The notes: generated by a model from the sequence alone, not told the origin. A stretch of 64,000 nucleotides of DNA from Rutpela maculata (GCA_936432065.2 OW386289.2:13811077-13875076), one strand, 5' to 3'; positions 45,171-57,231 are shown, counted from the stretch's first letter. A program made the numbers and translations.

Positions 45171-46120
45171 CGAATAAATGGTCGGCGCGAGGCCCAAAAA
45201 TCCACCTCCCCCAGATAAAAAAAATTATTTTTTGCTTCGCTTGAAACATGTCGACTAAGCCCTAGAAATCCAGACTGCCACTGGCCATCGGGGCTTTATG
45301 TAGGTACACTTTTTGTAGTGTTTTCTTAATCCCTCAATAATAAACATTAATAATATTAAATAGTTATTAAATAACCTAAAAAGGTTGCAAATGGCGACGA
45401 TGGAATAACATGTAAGGCTAACGGGGCCTTATGTAGGTACACTTTGCTTGCACACCGACGTAGAAAAGCATTTCGTGACTTTTTGTAGCATATTGGCACA
45501 ATCATTTTACAAATTATATAAGTATATTAAACTTTCCTTCCGGTTATGACATGCCACAAAGAAAGGTTTCAGTGTCTTAAGTACACAGTTCTGGTGACTT
45601 AATTTCTTTCATCGTAAAAAAAATTGTGCTGTGTAAGTTGTGCTGTGTAAGTGTAAAGTGTACTACAAAAGTAGTTGTAAATGTAATTAAAGACATGTAG
45701 TTAAACTACTTTTTCAAAATAAAAGTACTTGAGTACTTTTCAACTACAATGCATTCTTAATAAGTATTCTGTAGTTAGTAGTTAACTACTTTTTCAAAAG
45801 TAGTTTGGTAGCTCTGCCCACACCTCCATTTTTCTAAAAGCCAAACCGGACCTACCCCGTCCAGCCTCACACCCATCTCGACGGTGTTCGCCGTGGTTGT
45901 CTGACTGGCTCCGGGTTAGGATCCGAGGAGGCGTATATATGTAATAAAAATGTCGAACAAAATATTGTTGAATCTAGTTGAGTTGATTGTATTTCGATAA
46001 TTCAGTGAAGCAACGTGCAGCGCGGTTAGTACTTGGATAGGTGAAATCCATCTTGAGAAATCTAGCGGCTTGTATATCAGCATGTACGCGGAAGCTATGT
46101 AATTTCAAGATGAGGATTAC
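45171..46120. repeat. Tandem duplication, unit 1 (~950 bp)
   Basis: Starts CCCGAATAAATGGTCGGCGC and is followed directly by a second copy in the same orientation with only a few percent difference. It contains short stem sequences (GTAGTTAAACTAC, GTACTTGAGTAC, GTAGTTAACTAC) next to CAGAGCTACCAAACTAC (reverse complement near 45,790-45,815), which resembles a hAT-type terminus. Unit 1 lacks about 20 bp (CAGCGATCTCGTCCCATCTT) present in unit 2. Non-coding. Confidence 0.88.
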
Positions 46121-47073
46121 CCGAATAAATGGTCGGCGCGAGGCCCAAAAATTCCACCTCCCCCCGATAAAAAAAAATTCTTTTTTGCTTCACTTGTAAC
46201 ATGCCGACTAAGCCCTAGAAATCTAGACCGCCACTGGCCATCGGGGCTTTATGTAGGTACACATTTTGTAGTGTTTTCTTAATCCCTCAATAATAAACAT
46301 TAATAATATTAAATAGTTATTAAATAACCTAAAAAGGTTGCAAATGGCGACGATGGAATAACATGTAAGGCTAACGGGGCTTTATGTAGGTACACTTTGC
46401 TTGCACACCGACGTAGAAAAGCATTTCGTGACTTTTTGTAGCATATTGGCACAATCATTTTACAAATTATATAAGTATATTAGGCTTTCCTTCCAGTTAT
46501 GACATGCCACAAAGAAAGGTTTCAGTGTCTTAAGTACACAGTTCTAGTGACTTAATTTCTTTCATCGTAAAAAATATTGTGCTGTGTAAGTGTAAAGTGT
46601 ACTACAAAAGTAGTTGTAAATGTAATTGAAGACATGTAGTTAAACTACTTTTTCAAAATAAAAGTACTTGAGTACTTTTCAACTACAATGCATTCTTAAT
46701 AAGTATTCTGTAGTTAGTAGTTAACTACTTTTTCAAAAGTAGTTTGGTAGCTCTGCCCACATCTCTATTTTTCTAAAAGCCAAATCGGACCTACCCCGTC
46801 CAGCCTCACACCCATCTCGACGGTGTTCGCCGTGGTTGTCTGACTGGCTCCGGGTTAGGATCCGAGGAGGCGTATATATGTAATAAAAATGTCGAACAGA
46901 ATATTGTTGAATCGAGTTGAGTTGATTGTATTTCGATAATCCAGTGAAGCAACGTGCAGCGCGGTTAGTACTTGGATAGGTGAAATCCATCTTGAGAAAT
47001 ACAGCGATCTCGTCCCATCTTCTAGCGGCTTGTATATCAGCATGTACGCGGAAGCTATGTAATTTCAAGATGA
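46121..47073. repeat. Tandem duplication, unit 2 (~950 bp)
   Basis: Second copy of the unit, from CCCGAATAAATGGTCGGCGC to AATTTCAAGATGAGGATTAC, where sequence continues uniquely (GTAGTGGATATACC...). Unit 1 breaks at the same point, which fixes the duplication boundary. A 111-codon minus frame here has no recognisable domain. Confidence 0.88.
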
Positions 47074-47553
47074 GGATTACGTAGTGGATATACCATCCTT
47101 CGGAGAGGATGTAAAGCAGGCGGTCCCTTGTCTAATAAATGTTAGTAAAGATCCCTACTCTTCTCAAGGGAAGAGGTTCGGTAAAATTTTCAGGTTGGGG
47201 GTAGCTCATCTCCTGGCGTCGGTGATAGGCCCTGGTAGCGGAAATAGGCCGAAAAGGATAAAGAAAAGGGCAGTTATTATTGTTTTAAAGTAATATGTAA
47301 TCTTTAAAATTGAATAGTCTTAAAATAGTAAATATTTAGTATACAATTTAAACTGTGTTTACGTGCATTTTACGTTGAAATTACAGAAGTAAAAAGTGTT
47401 TTAATGTTATAAGGAAAGAATTGTTAAAAAATTGAGTACAATTTTTTTTCATTATTTATTTCTACACAATTATAAAAATTGTTTACTTAAAAAATATAAA
47501 TTTAATTAAACACCATTCATTAAAATAATTTTTATCAATTTAATTTGAGTTGT
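47074..47553. other. Intergenic sequence
   Basis: A 69-codon frame at 47084-47293 (GEDVKQAVPCLINVSKDPYS...) is not recognised; it may be part of a LINE or retrovirus-like repeat. The rest is AT-rich. Confidence 0.4.
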
Positions 47554-47823
47554 TTATAAATGAAAATATTGCTCCTCTTGTTCTTCATCTTCATTTATTT
47601 CTTCTTCTTGAACATCGTCGATTTCATTATCGTAAAATAAAGTATTCAACATACTATTTAGATAAATCTCATCTCTTCCTATTGAAAAGTTTGGTACTAA
47701 TATTAAGGAGGTAAGAAGGGCGTCTTTACCGTATGTAAATCCCAGGATTAAAAAAGCGCCTGTATTTAAAATTCGTATGCCCTTTGAACTAATTAACAGT
47801 AAAATTAATTCAGTAACTGGTAA
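47554..47823 (-). CDS. Unrecognised open frame with acidic C-terminus (partial)
   Basis: An 89-codon frame open between two stops, without a Met near its start: LILLLISSKGIRILNTGAF..., LVPNFSIGRDEIYLNSMLNT, then an acidic tail DDVQEEEINEDEEQEEQYFH. It is not low complexity and ends in a clear stop, so it may be the 3' end of a gene or transposon ORF. I cannot name it. Confidence 0.3.
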   Translation of the reverse strand, partial: LPVTELILLLISSKGIRILNTGAFLILGFTYGKDALLTSLILVPNFSIGRDEIYLNSMLNTLFYDNEIDDVQEEEINEDEEQEEQYFHL

Positions 47824-49082
47824 TTAAATTACATTGTTTAAAATATTTTTACTAAAAAAATTTTGAGTGATTTACCCGAATATTTTAAAAAATTGTTACT
47901 TTATTTAAATAACCCCAATAGCCCGTCGGCCAGGGCGCGAAAAGCCTTCTCTTTCTTGACCTACCCAATACTGAAGTATAACCAGATGGGACCTTCACTA
48001 CTTATTAAAGCATGTTATTTTACATAGGAAATCAAAATTGACGACACTCTCCATTGGTCGAGACCGAAGATATAAGAAAAAAACTAAAAAAAAAGAAATA
48101 TAGAAATTTAAGATTTAATCAAATATAACTTTAGAACTAAAACAGATAAGAATACAATTTTTTTTTGGTTTTGACAATTAAACATTGCTTTTTAATTTGA
48201 AGTATAATTTATTGCAAAAATTAAAAAATTAACATAAAAAAACTAGCAAAATTCAAAAAGATACACAAATCAGCAACATTTTTCTAATTCTAAACTCGCC
48301 ATAACTCGCTTATATAACGAGGTATTCAATTTTTTCTTTCACCAAAAACTGACAAATTTAATAGGCTTCATTTTGTCTCGATTAATGCTGGATCTAATTT
48401 TTTAACTAAAAGCGCTACAGCCCTTGAAACACAACGAAGCACAGTACGGCGACGAAGACGCGAGGCTTCCTTTCCCGCCCCCGCTACTTTCTCGGCCCAT
48501 CAAGAAACGTATCGGCTGCTGGCCTCATTATTGTCTGGATAAATATTAATAAGTATATACTATTTTACCTACATGTAGGCTATTACAGTTTATGTATATT
48601 GTAGATTCATTTTTATCAATGGAGAAAAACTACATGTTTGTTTTACGAAACTGCTGAAAGCAGTGAAAATCCAATGGTAAAAAACCAACTGTTACTGGCA
48701 TCAGATCTATTATTAATTGTGCAAATGTGCAAATGAAAGAAAATATGCAATTTCATTAAAATTTTTATAAAACAAAGTGGTGGCACTTATTTGCACACCC
48801 TTCCATACCGATTTCATTATTCTTGTCTGACATCTTTTTGTAATAAATAACATTAGCAAAGATAATACGTATTTTCTCTGATATTAGTAACGTGATAAAA
48901 AAATGCAAGTGAGCCTTCATGTACTTATAATAAAGAAAAAAAATCTGCTTAAAATAAAATGGCATTGTCTGATTTGTGGAAAATCCAGAAAAATTAAGAA
49001 TAAATTAAGAACATCTTTAAGTACCAGTTTGTACAGGAACGGGTGCGGAAACTAGAAAAAAATATATATTAAAGCTGCAGTG

Positions 49083-50290
49083 TCGCATTGTGATACAGAA
49101 ATACAAGGCAGGTTACACATTTATTCAGATTTATTTAGGCTAATGGAAATTATCATAAAATTTATTATGCAAAATATATTAGCAAAAAAAAATTAAATGT
49201 GTACAAACTAAACAACTGAAAGAAAAAAATGAATTTAAAGTAGCGTTAAATATTTTATTTAAGGAGGTTTATCTTGCTGTTTTGCAAAAAGAATTCTTAA
49301 CTCTAATATTTCTAAAAACACGCCTTAATGATATATTTGAGGAAATGACGGAAGAAAAATTAGATTATTATAGCAGTGGAAATATAAGAAAGAGATTAGA
49401 AAAGCATTTAAGCAAACAAAGTGTTTTGTGAACACAAAGAAAATACAACAACAGTTCATTCAAGTGATAATAAAGCTAAAAGGATTTTTGTTGTCAGTCA
49501 CAAGTGAATCAGGCGAAGAAAACTTGGTTCATTAGAATGAATTGACAATTCCTGATAAAGCTGCCGGTATCTTAAGAGAAGCTATAGCTGGATGTTTTAA
49601 AACTATAAAAAAAACACGACTACTAATCTGAATGAACATAAATGTAAACAAGAAGTTTCATATTTGTTATAAACATTTATGTCGTGGATACTAAATATGT
49701 CAGGATTTATACGTTATTTCTATAGTAATGGAATTTATATTAATACTTATGGAAAAAAAACAATCAGCTTAGGCTATTTTTTAAATCCTTTACATATCAC
49801 TACATGTGTTTCGTGCCGTCAGAAGAAAAAGAACTTAATGATATGCTTTATTCTTTTGGCTATGGTTATTCCTACGATGAAATACGTACATTTTTAACGT
49901 CTTTAGCTAGTCACGTATTAGTAAAAACTGGTGACGACATTTTTATACCACCTGGAGTTCCTCCAGTAAGTTCTGAAGAAAACAATTACATTTATAGCAG
50001 CGATAATTTTGATCAAAACGAAGACAGGGTAGATGGTAAAAATCCCACTAGGAATAGTATTATTTAAAAAAAAGAACAGCCTATTTACACAAGCATATTT
50101 AGATCGTCTATCCAATTTTAACCGATTTTAACCTTTCCAGTTTACATGAAAACAAAAATATAGTTATTTACAAAAAACCAACTAATCGTTCAGAGCCTCT
50201 ACGAGTTAGTGAAAGCATGGCAAATAATTGTTTTGATTATGTGGTTACCTCTGACATTTCATGGAAAATATTAAAATATACGAAGTAAAG
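49083..50290 (+). pseudogene. N-terminal and middle part of the nuclease-CXC protein family (broken)
   Basis: Readable pieces across frames: SHCDTEIQGRLHIYSDLF; NYHKIYYAKYISKKN; EFKVALNILFKEVYLAV; IFEEMTEEKLDYYSSGNIRK then RLEKHLSKQ; DKAAGILREAIAGC; and at 49,804-50,067 SEEKELNDMLYSFGYGYSYD, EIRTFLTSLASHVL, IYSSDNFDQNEDRVDGKN. I recall the S-CD-EI, YHKxCYxxY and DN-D-N...DGK motifs from large uncharacterised multi-copy arthropod proteins whose C-terminal half is the FEN1-like/CXC region seen at 10 kb and 42.6 kb. If so, this is the front half of the same gene. The last piece (SEPLRVSESMANN) continues to ~50,290. Many stops; not functional. Confidence 0.55.
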
Positions 50291-50318
50291 TAAAAACTTT
50301 ACTAGCTGGCATGATTTT

Positions 50319-50991
50319 ACTTCCACATCCAGTGGAATTATAGTAACGGCAAAAAAATTTTTATTGTTCAAATAGGCTTAGAATGTCATGAAACGTCGAG
50401 ATTTCAAGTTTGAGCAAAAAAAAATTTCTGTCTGTCTGTCGGTCTGTAACTTTTTTTGTGCGCACGTTTACTCTGGAACCGTTTGAGATATTGACTTGAA
50501 ATTTGGTACACATATGTACATTAACAAGATCTAGAACTAGATTATATTTTCATCTTGTTCGGTCGCAGGGTTGGGGGGTAAATTGGGGTAAATTTGGAGT
50601 AAATAGGCAAATCAAGTAGATAAGAGTTCATAAAATTGATATTTAGTATAGACAAGAGAAGCTAAGGTCTCAAAAAAAATTTTGGCATTAGCATTACCAC
50701 CCCCATTATTAAAGGGGATGAAAAAAAAATGTGATTTAGTGTGTGTACAAGAACCAGAAACCTCAAAATATTTTTTTACTTTATCCACCAACCACTCCCA
50801 CCCCCTGCCACCACCCCCACCCCACTACCGATGTGGGGTATCGTTTTATGGGTTTTTGGGGTATAGGATTTCAAATATTATGTTATTAAAGTTCCATAAA
50901 CAATTATTTCCAGATACAACATTTTTTCGTTGTGTGACTTGGATAGAAAATCCGGATATGGAAGTAGTGATTCCTTGGGCAGCGGTTTTTA
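50319..50991 (+). mobile_element. ACTTCCAC repeat family, copy c
   Basis: Full-length copy with the family landmarks, from ACTTCCACATCCAGTGGAAT to GGGCAGCGGTTTTTA. The GGGG/CCCC part is slightly shortened. Nested inside element 3, so younger than it. Confidence 0.9.
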
Positions 50992-51920
50992 CAATGATAT
51001 GTCTGAAAATCAGTTATATCTGTCTGATACCTACCTATTATTTTCACTTTATTAATGCATCTTACAATAAAGGAAGATAATTCTAAAGCTTTTGTTACGG
51101 CCGCTGATTGTAGCCTTGCGCGATTTATGGTGAACGCGGGATGTACCGGGAACGAGTGGGGAAGCCTCGCGACTCCGTCGCCGTAGCGCGCTTCGTTGTG
51201 TTTAAAAGGCTGTACCGTTTTTATTTACAGAGCTAGACCCAGCATTAATTGAGACAAAATGAAGTCTATGAAATTTGGCAGTTTTTGGTGAATAAAACAT
51301 TCGAATAGCTCAATACATAAGGGAGTTACAATGAGTTAGACCTTTCAAAAAAATTGACAATTTGTGTACCATCTAAATCAACGTCAATTTTTTAATGTTA
51401 AAGTTATTATTTTTGTAATAAATTATACATCAAATTAAAGAGAATCGTTTGTACTATAAAACTAAAAAAAACATATAATTTTATCTTTTTTCGTTTGAAA
51501 GTTATTCGTGGTTGAATTTGAATTTTGTTATTTTCATTTTTTTTTGTTTTTTTCTTGTAACTTCAGTCTCGACCAATGGAGAGTGTCGTCAAAAGTGATT
51601 TCCTATGTAAAAAAACCTGCTGAATAAAATGGAATAGGTTTTATTTGGTTATACCTCGGTATTGGGTTAGTGAACGATAGAGCCAGCCATCCGACGTACT
51701 ACAATTGAGGTGAAGGAGAGTTACTCATAAATCGTATATTTAGGTGCAAAATGGCATTCTAAACACTTCAGCCAGAAAATCTCATTTTTATACTTCATAG
51801 CCGCCATTTTGGGTCAGCCATCTTGGATTTTCCAATTTTCAAAATTGTAATCAGCGACCTCAAAATTCCCCGAGTATACATTTTCAGTCGGTTTTCTCAA
51901 ATAGTTTTCGAATTAACAAA

Positions 51921-52559
51921 GGACTCAGCTCGGATCTTATGGGAAGTGGCCCCCGGTGAAATTGGCTGAATTTTTAATATGTTGTAGATTTCATTTTTCT
52001 GATCAAAAACTCTCGATCTTATGATTAGTTTCCGAGATACAACTATAAATTCTGCTAAAAATTCTGTGTCTTGTCGAACTTTTAATTTATTGATGGGGTA
52101 TTAGAGGTTAAAGGAGCAATTTCCGAAAGTTTTTCAATTAAAGTTTTTTGATCATACCTGCATACCTTATGTAAAAAATGTTTTAGCCAATTTGACCGAA
52201 TATTTTTTCACTTGTTATTTTTATATATTTCCCGGCGCCTTCGCCAACATTTTTCAAACTAATTTTTTTCTACGTTATTTTTATTACGCACAACAAATGT
52301 TTTTAGTGCAAAATATTATAAAATGCTATTAGAACGTATCACAATATAAAATGTGTAAAAAAAAAAATCATGAATTCGAAATTTTTTTTATTGTACAAGA
52401 GGTCATTCTTGTACATTTCTTCACCTGTATCTCGAAAACTAGTCATAGGATCGAGTTGGGACCATGAGAGCTTTTGATCAGAAAGTAAAAATCTACAACA
52501 TATTAAAGATTCAGCCAATTTCACCGGGGGCCACTTCCCATAAGATCCAAGCCGGGTCC
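51921..52559. repeat. Foldback element with ~125-bp inverted ends
   Basis: GGACTCAGCTCGGATCTTAT and GGGAAGTGGCCCCCGGTGAA at the left recur inverted at the right end (TTCACCGGGGGCCACTTCCC, then ATAAGATCCAAGCCGGGTCC). The match runs inward to the CGAGATACAA / TGTATCTCG pair. The interior is AT-rich and non-coding. The sequence from 51,669 to 51,920 is unrecognised, with an AGCCATCTTGGATTTTCC line. Confidence 0.85.
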
Positions 52560-52639
52560 ATTAATTATATTGTAGTGCTTAAAATTGTTTGTTTATTAAT
52601 AACAAAATGAAAAAAGTCCCAGCGGCCTGTTTTTTCTTT

Positions 52640-52693
52640 TTAACCCCCGACCCAAAAACGGGGGTGTTATAAGTTTGACGCGTATGTTTGTAC

Positions 52694-52771
<78 letters not shown>

Positions 52772-52925
52772 GGCTTCATATCTCTTCAACGGGTGATCCA
52801 ATTTTGATGCACTTTTTTTTTATTTGAAAGAGTATTTTGTCGAGAAGGTTTTTGTCATATTAGATTTTGATGTTTGGTCGCCATCTTGATTACAAGCTTT
52901 TATTTAACTTGTCTTGTTCTTGTGG
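52640..52925 (+). repeat. AACCCCCGACCC repeat, copy 1, with (CTGT)~19 microsatellite
   Basis: Starts AACCCCCGACCCAAAAACGG, then GTTTGACGCGTATGTTTGTA, a pure TGTC/CTGT array (about 52,694-52,771), then TGTGGCTTCATATCTCTTCA, ACGGGTGATCCAATTTTGAT and GTTTGGTCGCCATCTTGA. Two more copies follow at 54.6 and 54.96 kb. Non-coding, dispersed repeat family. Confidence 0.88.
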
Positions 52926-52934
52926 CTCAAATCT

Positions 52935-54420
52935 TGCAACTGAATTTTAAAATAGTTATCCCCAGTGATGCGAAAGGTAAAATGACAATATGTCACTTAC
53001 ATAAATTACTGTAAAATTACCGTAATATTACATGCCTCATGAATTGTGGTGCAATTTATGTCATTTATGAAATCTCTGTAACTACGTAAATTACGTAAGT
53101 TACTGTAATTATTGTTAACTTATATTTAAATATCGCGCCAATTTTACCCTAGCAGTTAATGTTTCATAACCTCACTTTTATTCTTACTTTGAGTTTTAAG
53201 GCGGTTAACGTTTACCGTGTGGTTAGTGTAATTTTATTAGACTATTTAGTTGTTAAAAAGTGAACCAGACACACAGACCAGTTAGGTAAGCTGTAAAAAC
53301 AACGTTTTAATTTTATTTACTAAATTAAATATTAATGATTTTAATGAACTGTATTGTTTTTTTTTTTCATAGTACCTACACAATAACGAGCAGTAAATTT
53401 TAAATTTCATAAATTACAAGCAGATTTGTAACTTTCGTGAAATGTTACCGCGTATAATTACATTTTCATAAATTATACGTAATTTAACATCACTGGTTAT
53501 CCCCAACCGATTGTGCTGAAAATTTGCATACACGTTTAGTTTGGATGACAATGCATGATTAGCTAAGTGACGTCATTCCAAATTCAATATGGCGGACTCC
53601 CAAAGATGGCGGACCAGTTATTTTTTATGCACCCCCATGATATGGGTATCAAATGAAAGGGTTTGCTGAGAAGAATACGAAAGTAAAATGACGTCACACT
53701 GAATTCAATATGGCGGACGCAACTGAATTTTAAAACAGTTATCCCCAACCGATGGAGCTGAAATTTTGCATTCACGTTTAATTTGGATGACAATGCATGG
53801 TTAGCTAAATGATGTCATTCCAAATCCAATATGGCGGACCAGTTATTTTTTATGCACCTCCATGGTATGGGTATCAAATGAAAGGGTTTGCTGAGAAGAA
53901 TACGAAAATAAAATGACGTCACACTAAATTCAATATGGCGGACGAAACTGAATTTTAAAACGGTTATCCCCGTTTTAAAATTGAGCTGAAATTTTGCATA
54001 CACGTTTAGTTTGGATGACAATGCATGGTTAGCTAAGTGACGTCATTCCAAATCCAATATGGCGGACTCCCAAAGATGGCGGACCAGTTATTTTTTATGC
54101 ACCCCCATGATATAGGTATCAAATGAAAGGGTTTGCTGAGAAGAATACGAAAATAAAATGATGTCACACTGAATTCAATATGGCGGACGCAACTGAATTT
54201 TAAAACAGTTTGCATACACGTTTAGTTTGGATGACAGAGTATGGTTAGCTAAGTGACGTCATTCCAAATCCAATATGGTGGACCAGTTATTTTTTATGCA
54301 CCCCCATGATATGGGTATCAAATGAAAGGGTTTGCTGAGAATACGAAAATAAAATAACGTAACACCAAATTCAATATGGCGGACGTCCCAAGATGGCGGA
54401 CAAAATTTTTTAGTTTTAAC
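52935..54420. repeat. Minisatellite, ~200-230-bp units rich in ATGGCGGAC
   Basis: About four to five tandem units share AATTCAATATGGCGGAC, AAGATGGCGGACCAGTTATT, GGGTATCAAATGAAAGGGTT, TGCTGAGAAGAATACGAAAA, GTTTAGTTTGGATGACAATG and GGTTAGCTAAGTGACGTCAT. Units start near 53,575, 53,810, 54,045 and 54,260; the first partial unit (52,935) is split by the hAT MITE. Later units have internal deletions. Minus-strand frames of about 65 residues repeat in each unit and are by-products of the array, not genes. Confidence 0.9.
52963..53495. mobile_element. hAT-type MITE, 533 bp, with 8-bp target duplication GTTATCCC
   Basis: The ends CAGTGATG and CATCACTG are inverted, and GTTATCCC occurs directly outside both (52955-52962 and 53496-53503). 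Eight-base duplications and CAG/CTG-type ends mark the hAT superfamily. Subterminal GTAAATTAC/GTAATTTAC motifs recur. It splits a minisatellite unit whose undamaged version (AACAGTTATCCCCAACCGAT) is visible nearby at about 53,733. No coding sequence. Confidence 0.92.
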
Positions 54421-55180
54421 ACTATAATTTGATCGTATAGTGTATTCGCTCATACGTTGCATTCTAAGAAATGGTGAAGGATTCGGTTTAAACTATAAGT
54501 TTTATATCGGATAGGAACGACGCAATGAATATACACTTCTCCAAGAAATTAAGGCACCACCAACAAATAACCAAAAGTTTGAAGTTAGTAAATTTTTAAC
54601 CCCCGACCCAAAAAGAGGTGTTATAAGTTTGACGCGTATGTTTGTATGTTTTTCTCTCTCTCTGTATGTCTGTCTGTGGCTTCATATCTCTTCAACGGGT
54701 GATCCGATTTTGATGCACTTTTTTTTATTTGAAAGAGTATTTTGTCGAGAAGGTTTTAGGCCATATTAGATTTTGATGTTTGGTCGCCATCTTGAATTCG
54801 TCATGTTGAACTTCTCTAGAAATTGTCCGATTGAAGTAAAATTGAACATGTGCAGACAATTATGGTAGCCGAATATGATTTCGGCCTCATTTTGATTCGG
54901 TCGTATGAATCTGGTACGATTAGATACATTGATCGGGAGTTTTTAAAAATTTTCAATTTTTTAACCCCCGAGCCAAAAAGTTTGACGCGTATGTTTGTAT
55001 GTTTGTTTGTCTGTCTCTGTGTCTGTCTGTGGCTTTATATCTCTTCAACGGGAGATCCAATTTTGATGCAGTTTTTATTAAAATTAAATATAACACATAA
55101 ATATATTTATAATAAAACCGGTCTTGTAGACCGTGTGCGACTAGTAGAATACAAAATTGGACCGCGTCGGCTTAAAGGTT
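54421..55180 (+). repeat. AACCCCCGACCC repeat, copies 2 and 3
   Basis: Copy 2 starts at about 54,597 and copy 3 at about 54,962. Both share GTTTGACGCGTATGTTTGTA, TGTCTGTCTGTGGCTT, ATATCTCTTCAACGGG and GATCC-ATTTTGATGCA with the copy at 52,640. Copy 3 is shortened. 54,421-54,596 shows nothing recognisable. Confidence 0.85.
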
Positions 55181-55261
55181 AAAAAGTTCTGTGTGGGACT
55201 CGTGATATAATAATTCGCTATGTTGTATGTATATGTTTAGTTTAAAAAGTATAATATAAAA

Positions 55262-55722
55262 TTAAATTACAAATTAAAAAAAAAACCCGACCCAAAAATA
55301 TCGACTAAATATAAATAACTAATATAAAAAAAATAAATTAACACAACCTTAAAAATTATGAAATAATTTTGATTCCATATACGAACTCTTATGATTTATT
55401 TAAATCCAGTTTACATTTTCTTTATGTCCTCGAGATTTGCTTTCTTATACGCATGAATATGTCGGGGGCTGCTGTAAACGCGAACTACTAAATAGTTATA
55501 TTCAAGACAGCAGCTCCCGATATATTCATGTGTATAAGAAAGCAAAAAAGCAAATCTCGAGGACATAAAGAAAATATAAGCTGGATTTAAATAAATCATA
55601 GAAGTTCGTATATGGAATCAAAATTATTTCATAATTTTCAAGGTTGTGTTAATTTATTTTTTTTATATTAGTTATTTAGTCGATATTTTTGTGTCGGGGT
55701 TTTTTAAATTTGTAATTTAATT
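55262..55722. repeat. Near-perfect ~460-bp palindrome
   Basis: Arms of about 220 bp (left from TTAAATTACAAATT, right ending AATTTGTAATTTAA) pair around a centre near 55,490. Landmarks in both: GATTCCATATACGAACT, GTCCTCGAGATTTGC, TTTCTTATAC and GGAGCTGC-type text. The spacer is only about 10-20 bp. Few mismatches or small indels. Non-coding. Confidence 0.9.
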
Positions 55723-56532
55723 TTATTATCAATGTTCCTTAGACTTCAATAAACAATTTGCAAAAAACATTAGGCCGATTAATCCTTTGCCAAAAAACTT
55801 CTCAGAAGATATCTATCTTGACGCGACTAATCACATATAAAGAAAATAAATGAGCAAAGGAGAAGTCATTCGACATTATAACAGTTTCGCACCCCCCCAT
55901 AAAAACTACTTAAAACTAGCCCTGTATATAATCCGATATATAATCTATAAATTTACGGAATGCAGTATTGGCTTTTTTCATTTGATGTAGATTTTGTTGA
56001 GTGATTTTCATTTATTAAATATTTAAGTTTATATATTATATTTGGAGGAACAAGATACTATCACGGCCATTACTAAATAGATAAAACAACAAATTTCCAA
56101 AACTTTTGTATTAAACCATAGCTATGCTATGGTCTTGATTTATCTTTACAGACTATTTTTAAAACTCTATGAGTACCATTCAGCAACTAATCTACCAATA
56201 AACCAAACAATTAACAGCAAAACACGTTTTACACAGAAATAGAGCGCTTATATTTTTTTACAACTCACAATGATTGAAACTTTTATCAAGACCTCAATAG
56301 AATTGTCTTCCCGTCCAGTAGCGTTCGTAAAGCGGGGGCGTTGTACGCCACTGTGAGTGGCTGAACCGCATTCCGCGATTCACTTGTTCTTCCATGTGAC
56401 GTACAATCCCGATCGCGGAGGTTGTGTGGCTGTTTTTTATTGATGGGTATCGTTCGGGCGTACTTTAATAACAGGCCGGAGTGGTGTCTGTTTGAAGCTT
56501 TATTTGATTCCCTGAAATTTGCATGCATGCAG
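55723..56532. other. Intergenic sequence
   Basis: No gene recognised; a GC-balanced patch at 56,300-56,520 holds an 80-codon minus frame without similarity. Confidence 0.45.
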
Positions 56533-57231
56533 AAAAGAACCCCACACTAATCTTACGGAAATTGGATCCTGGTCCAATCGGTGAAAATGTCGTATGTTAT
56601 GCTTCAAGCCATTCTGATCAAAAGTCTCCATGAATACAAAATTCAAAGATGGATAGATTAGAAGTTATCGAGCGTGGAATCAGTAGAAAAACGCTAAAAG
56701 ATGCTATTTTTGCGTTTTCTTAGAGACTCATTTTGACTAGAACACCATTATTTCTTAATAATTTTCTTAGAGATGTTGAAAATAAAGTATAAGTTAAAAT
56801 ATTGTTTTGGGTATTCAGCAGATAACTTTCAAAGAAACCATTCGTTCCTTTCATATACCACTGACCTAAATCTGACCAAGCTAGAATATCAACAAGAAGT
56901 TCCCTTACGAACCAACTTGTCAACTTCTTTCATAGACTTACTGTATCTAACATTCAATATGAAATAAAAAGAAAATAACCATTCTTTCTATATACTGATG
57001 ATCTAAGTCTGATCATGTCAATATATTTTAAGAAAACTCCCTTACGAGGTGTTCTTTCTAGTATCTCTAGCACTACCTAGTTCGTAAGGGAACTTCTTGT
57101 TGATATTATAGCTTGATCAGATTTGAGGGGGTAACCGCTGGCGAAATTTTGTACACCTAATAATACCTATTCTAGAAAAAAATATTTCCTTTTTAATTCC
57201 TTGTAATTCCCCTAATTCCTCAAATACCTTT

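Larger units (their letters stand above)
47962..51668. mobile_element. Long-inverted-repeat element 3 (~510-bp arms) with N-terminal/middle part of the same protein family
   Basis: The left arm (about 47962-48475) and right arm (about 51152-51668) are inverted copies. Shared text: ACATAGGAAATCA, GACGACACTCTCCATTGGTC, AAACACAACGAAGC and CGTCGCCGTA (minus sense), and GCGAGGCTTCC at the inner edge. The arms have diverged (perhaps 20-25%). The interior carries a broken plus-strand gene (49083-50290) and copy c of the ACTTCCAC repeat (50319-50991). Total about 3.7 kb. Confidence 0.78.

Noticed and set aside
52694..52771. Regular short repeats that could look like a CRISPR array
   Set aside because: It is a pure 4-bp CTGT microsatellite with no spacers, in eukaryotic transposon DNA.
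53584..54462. Four similar ~65-residue minus-strand frames (KFSCVRHIEFSVTSFYFRIL...)
   Set aside because: They repeat because the DNA is a minisatellite; no conserved start or domain, and unit indels shift the frame freely.
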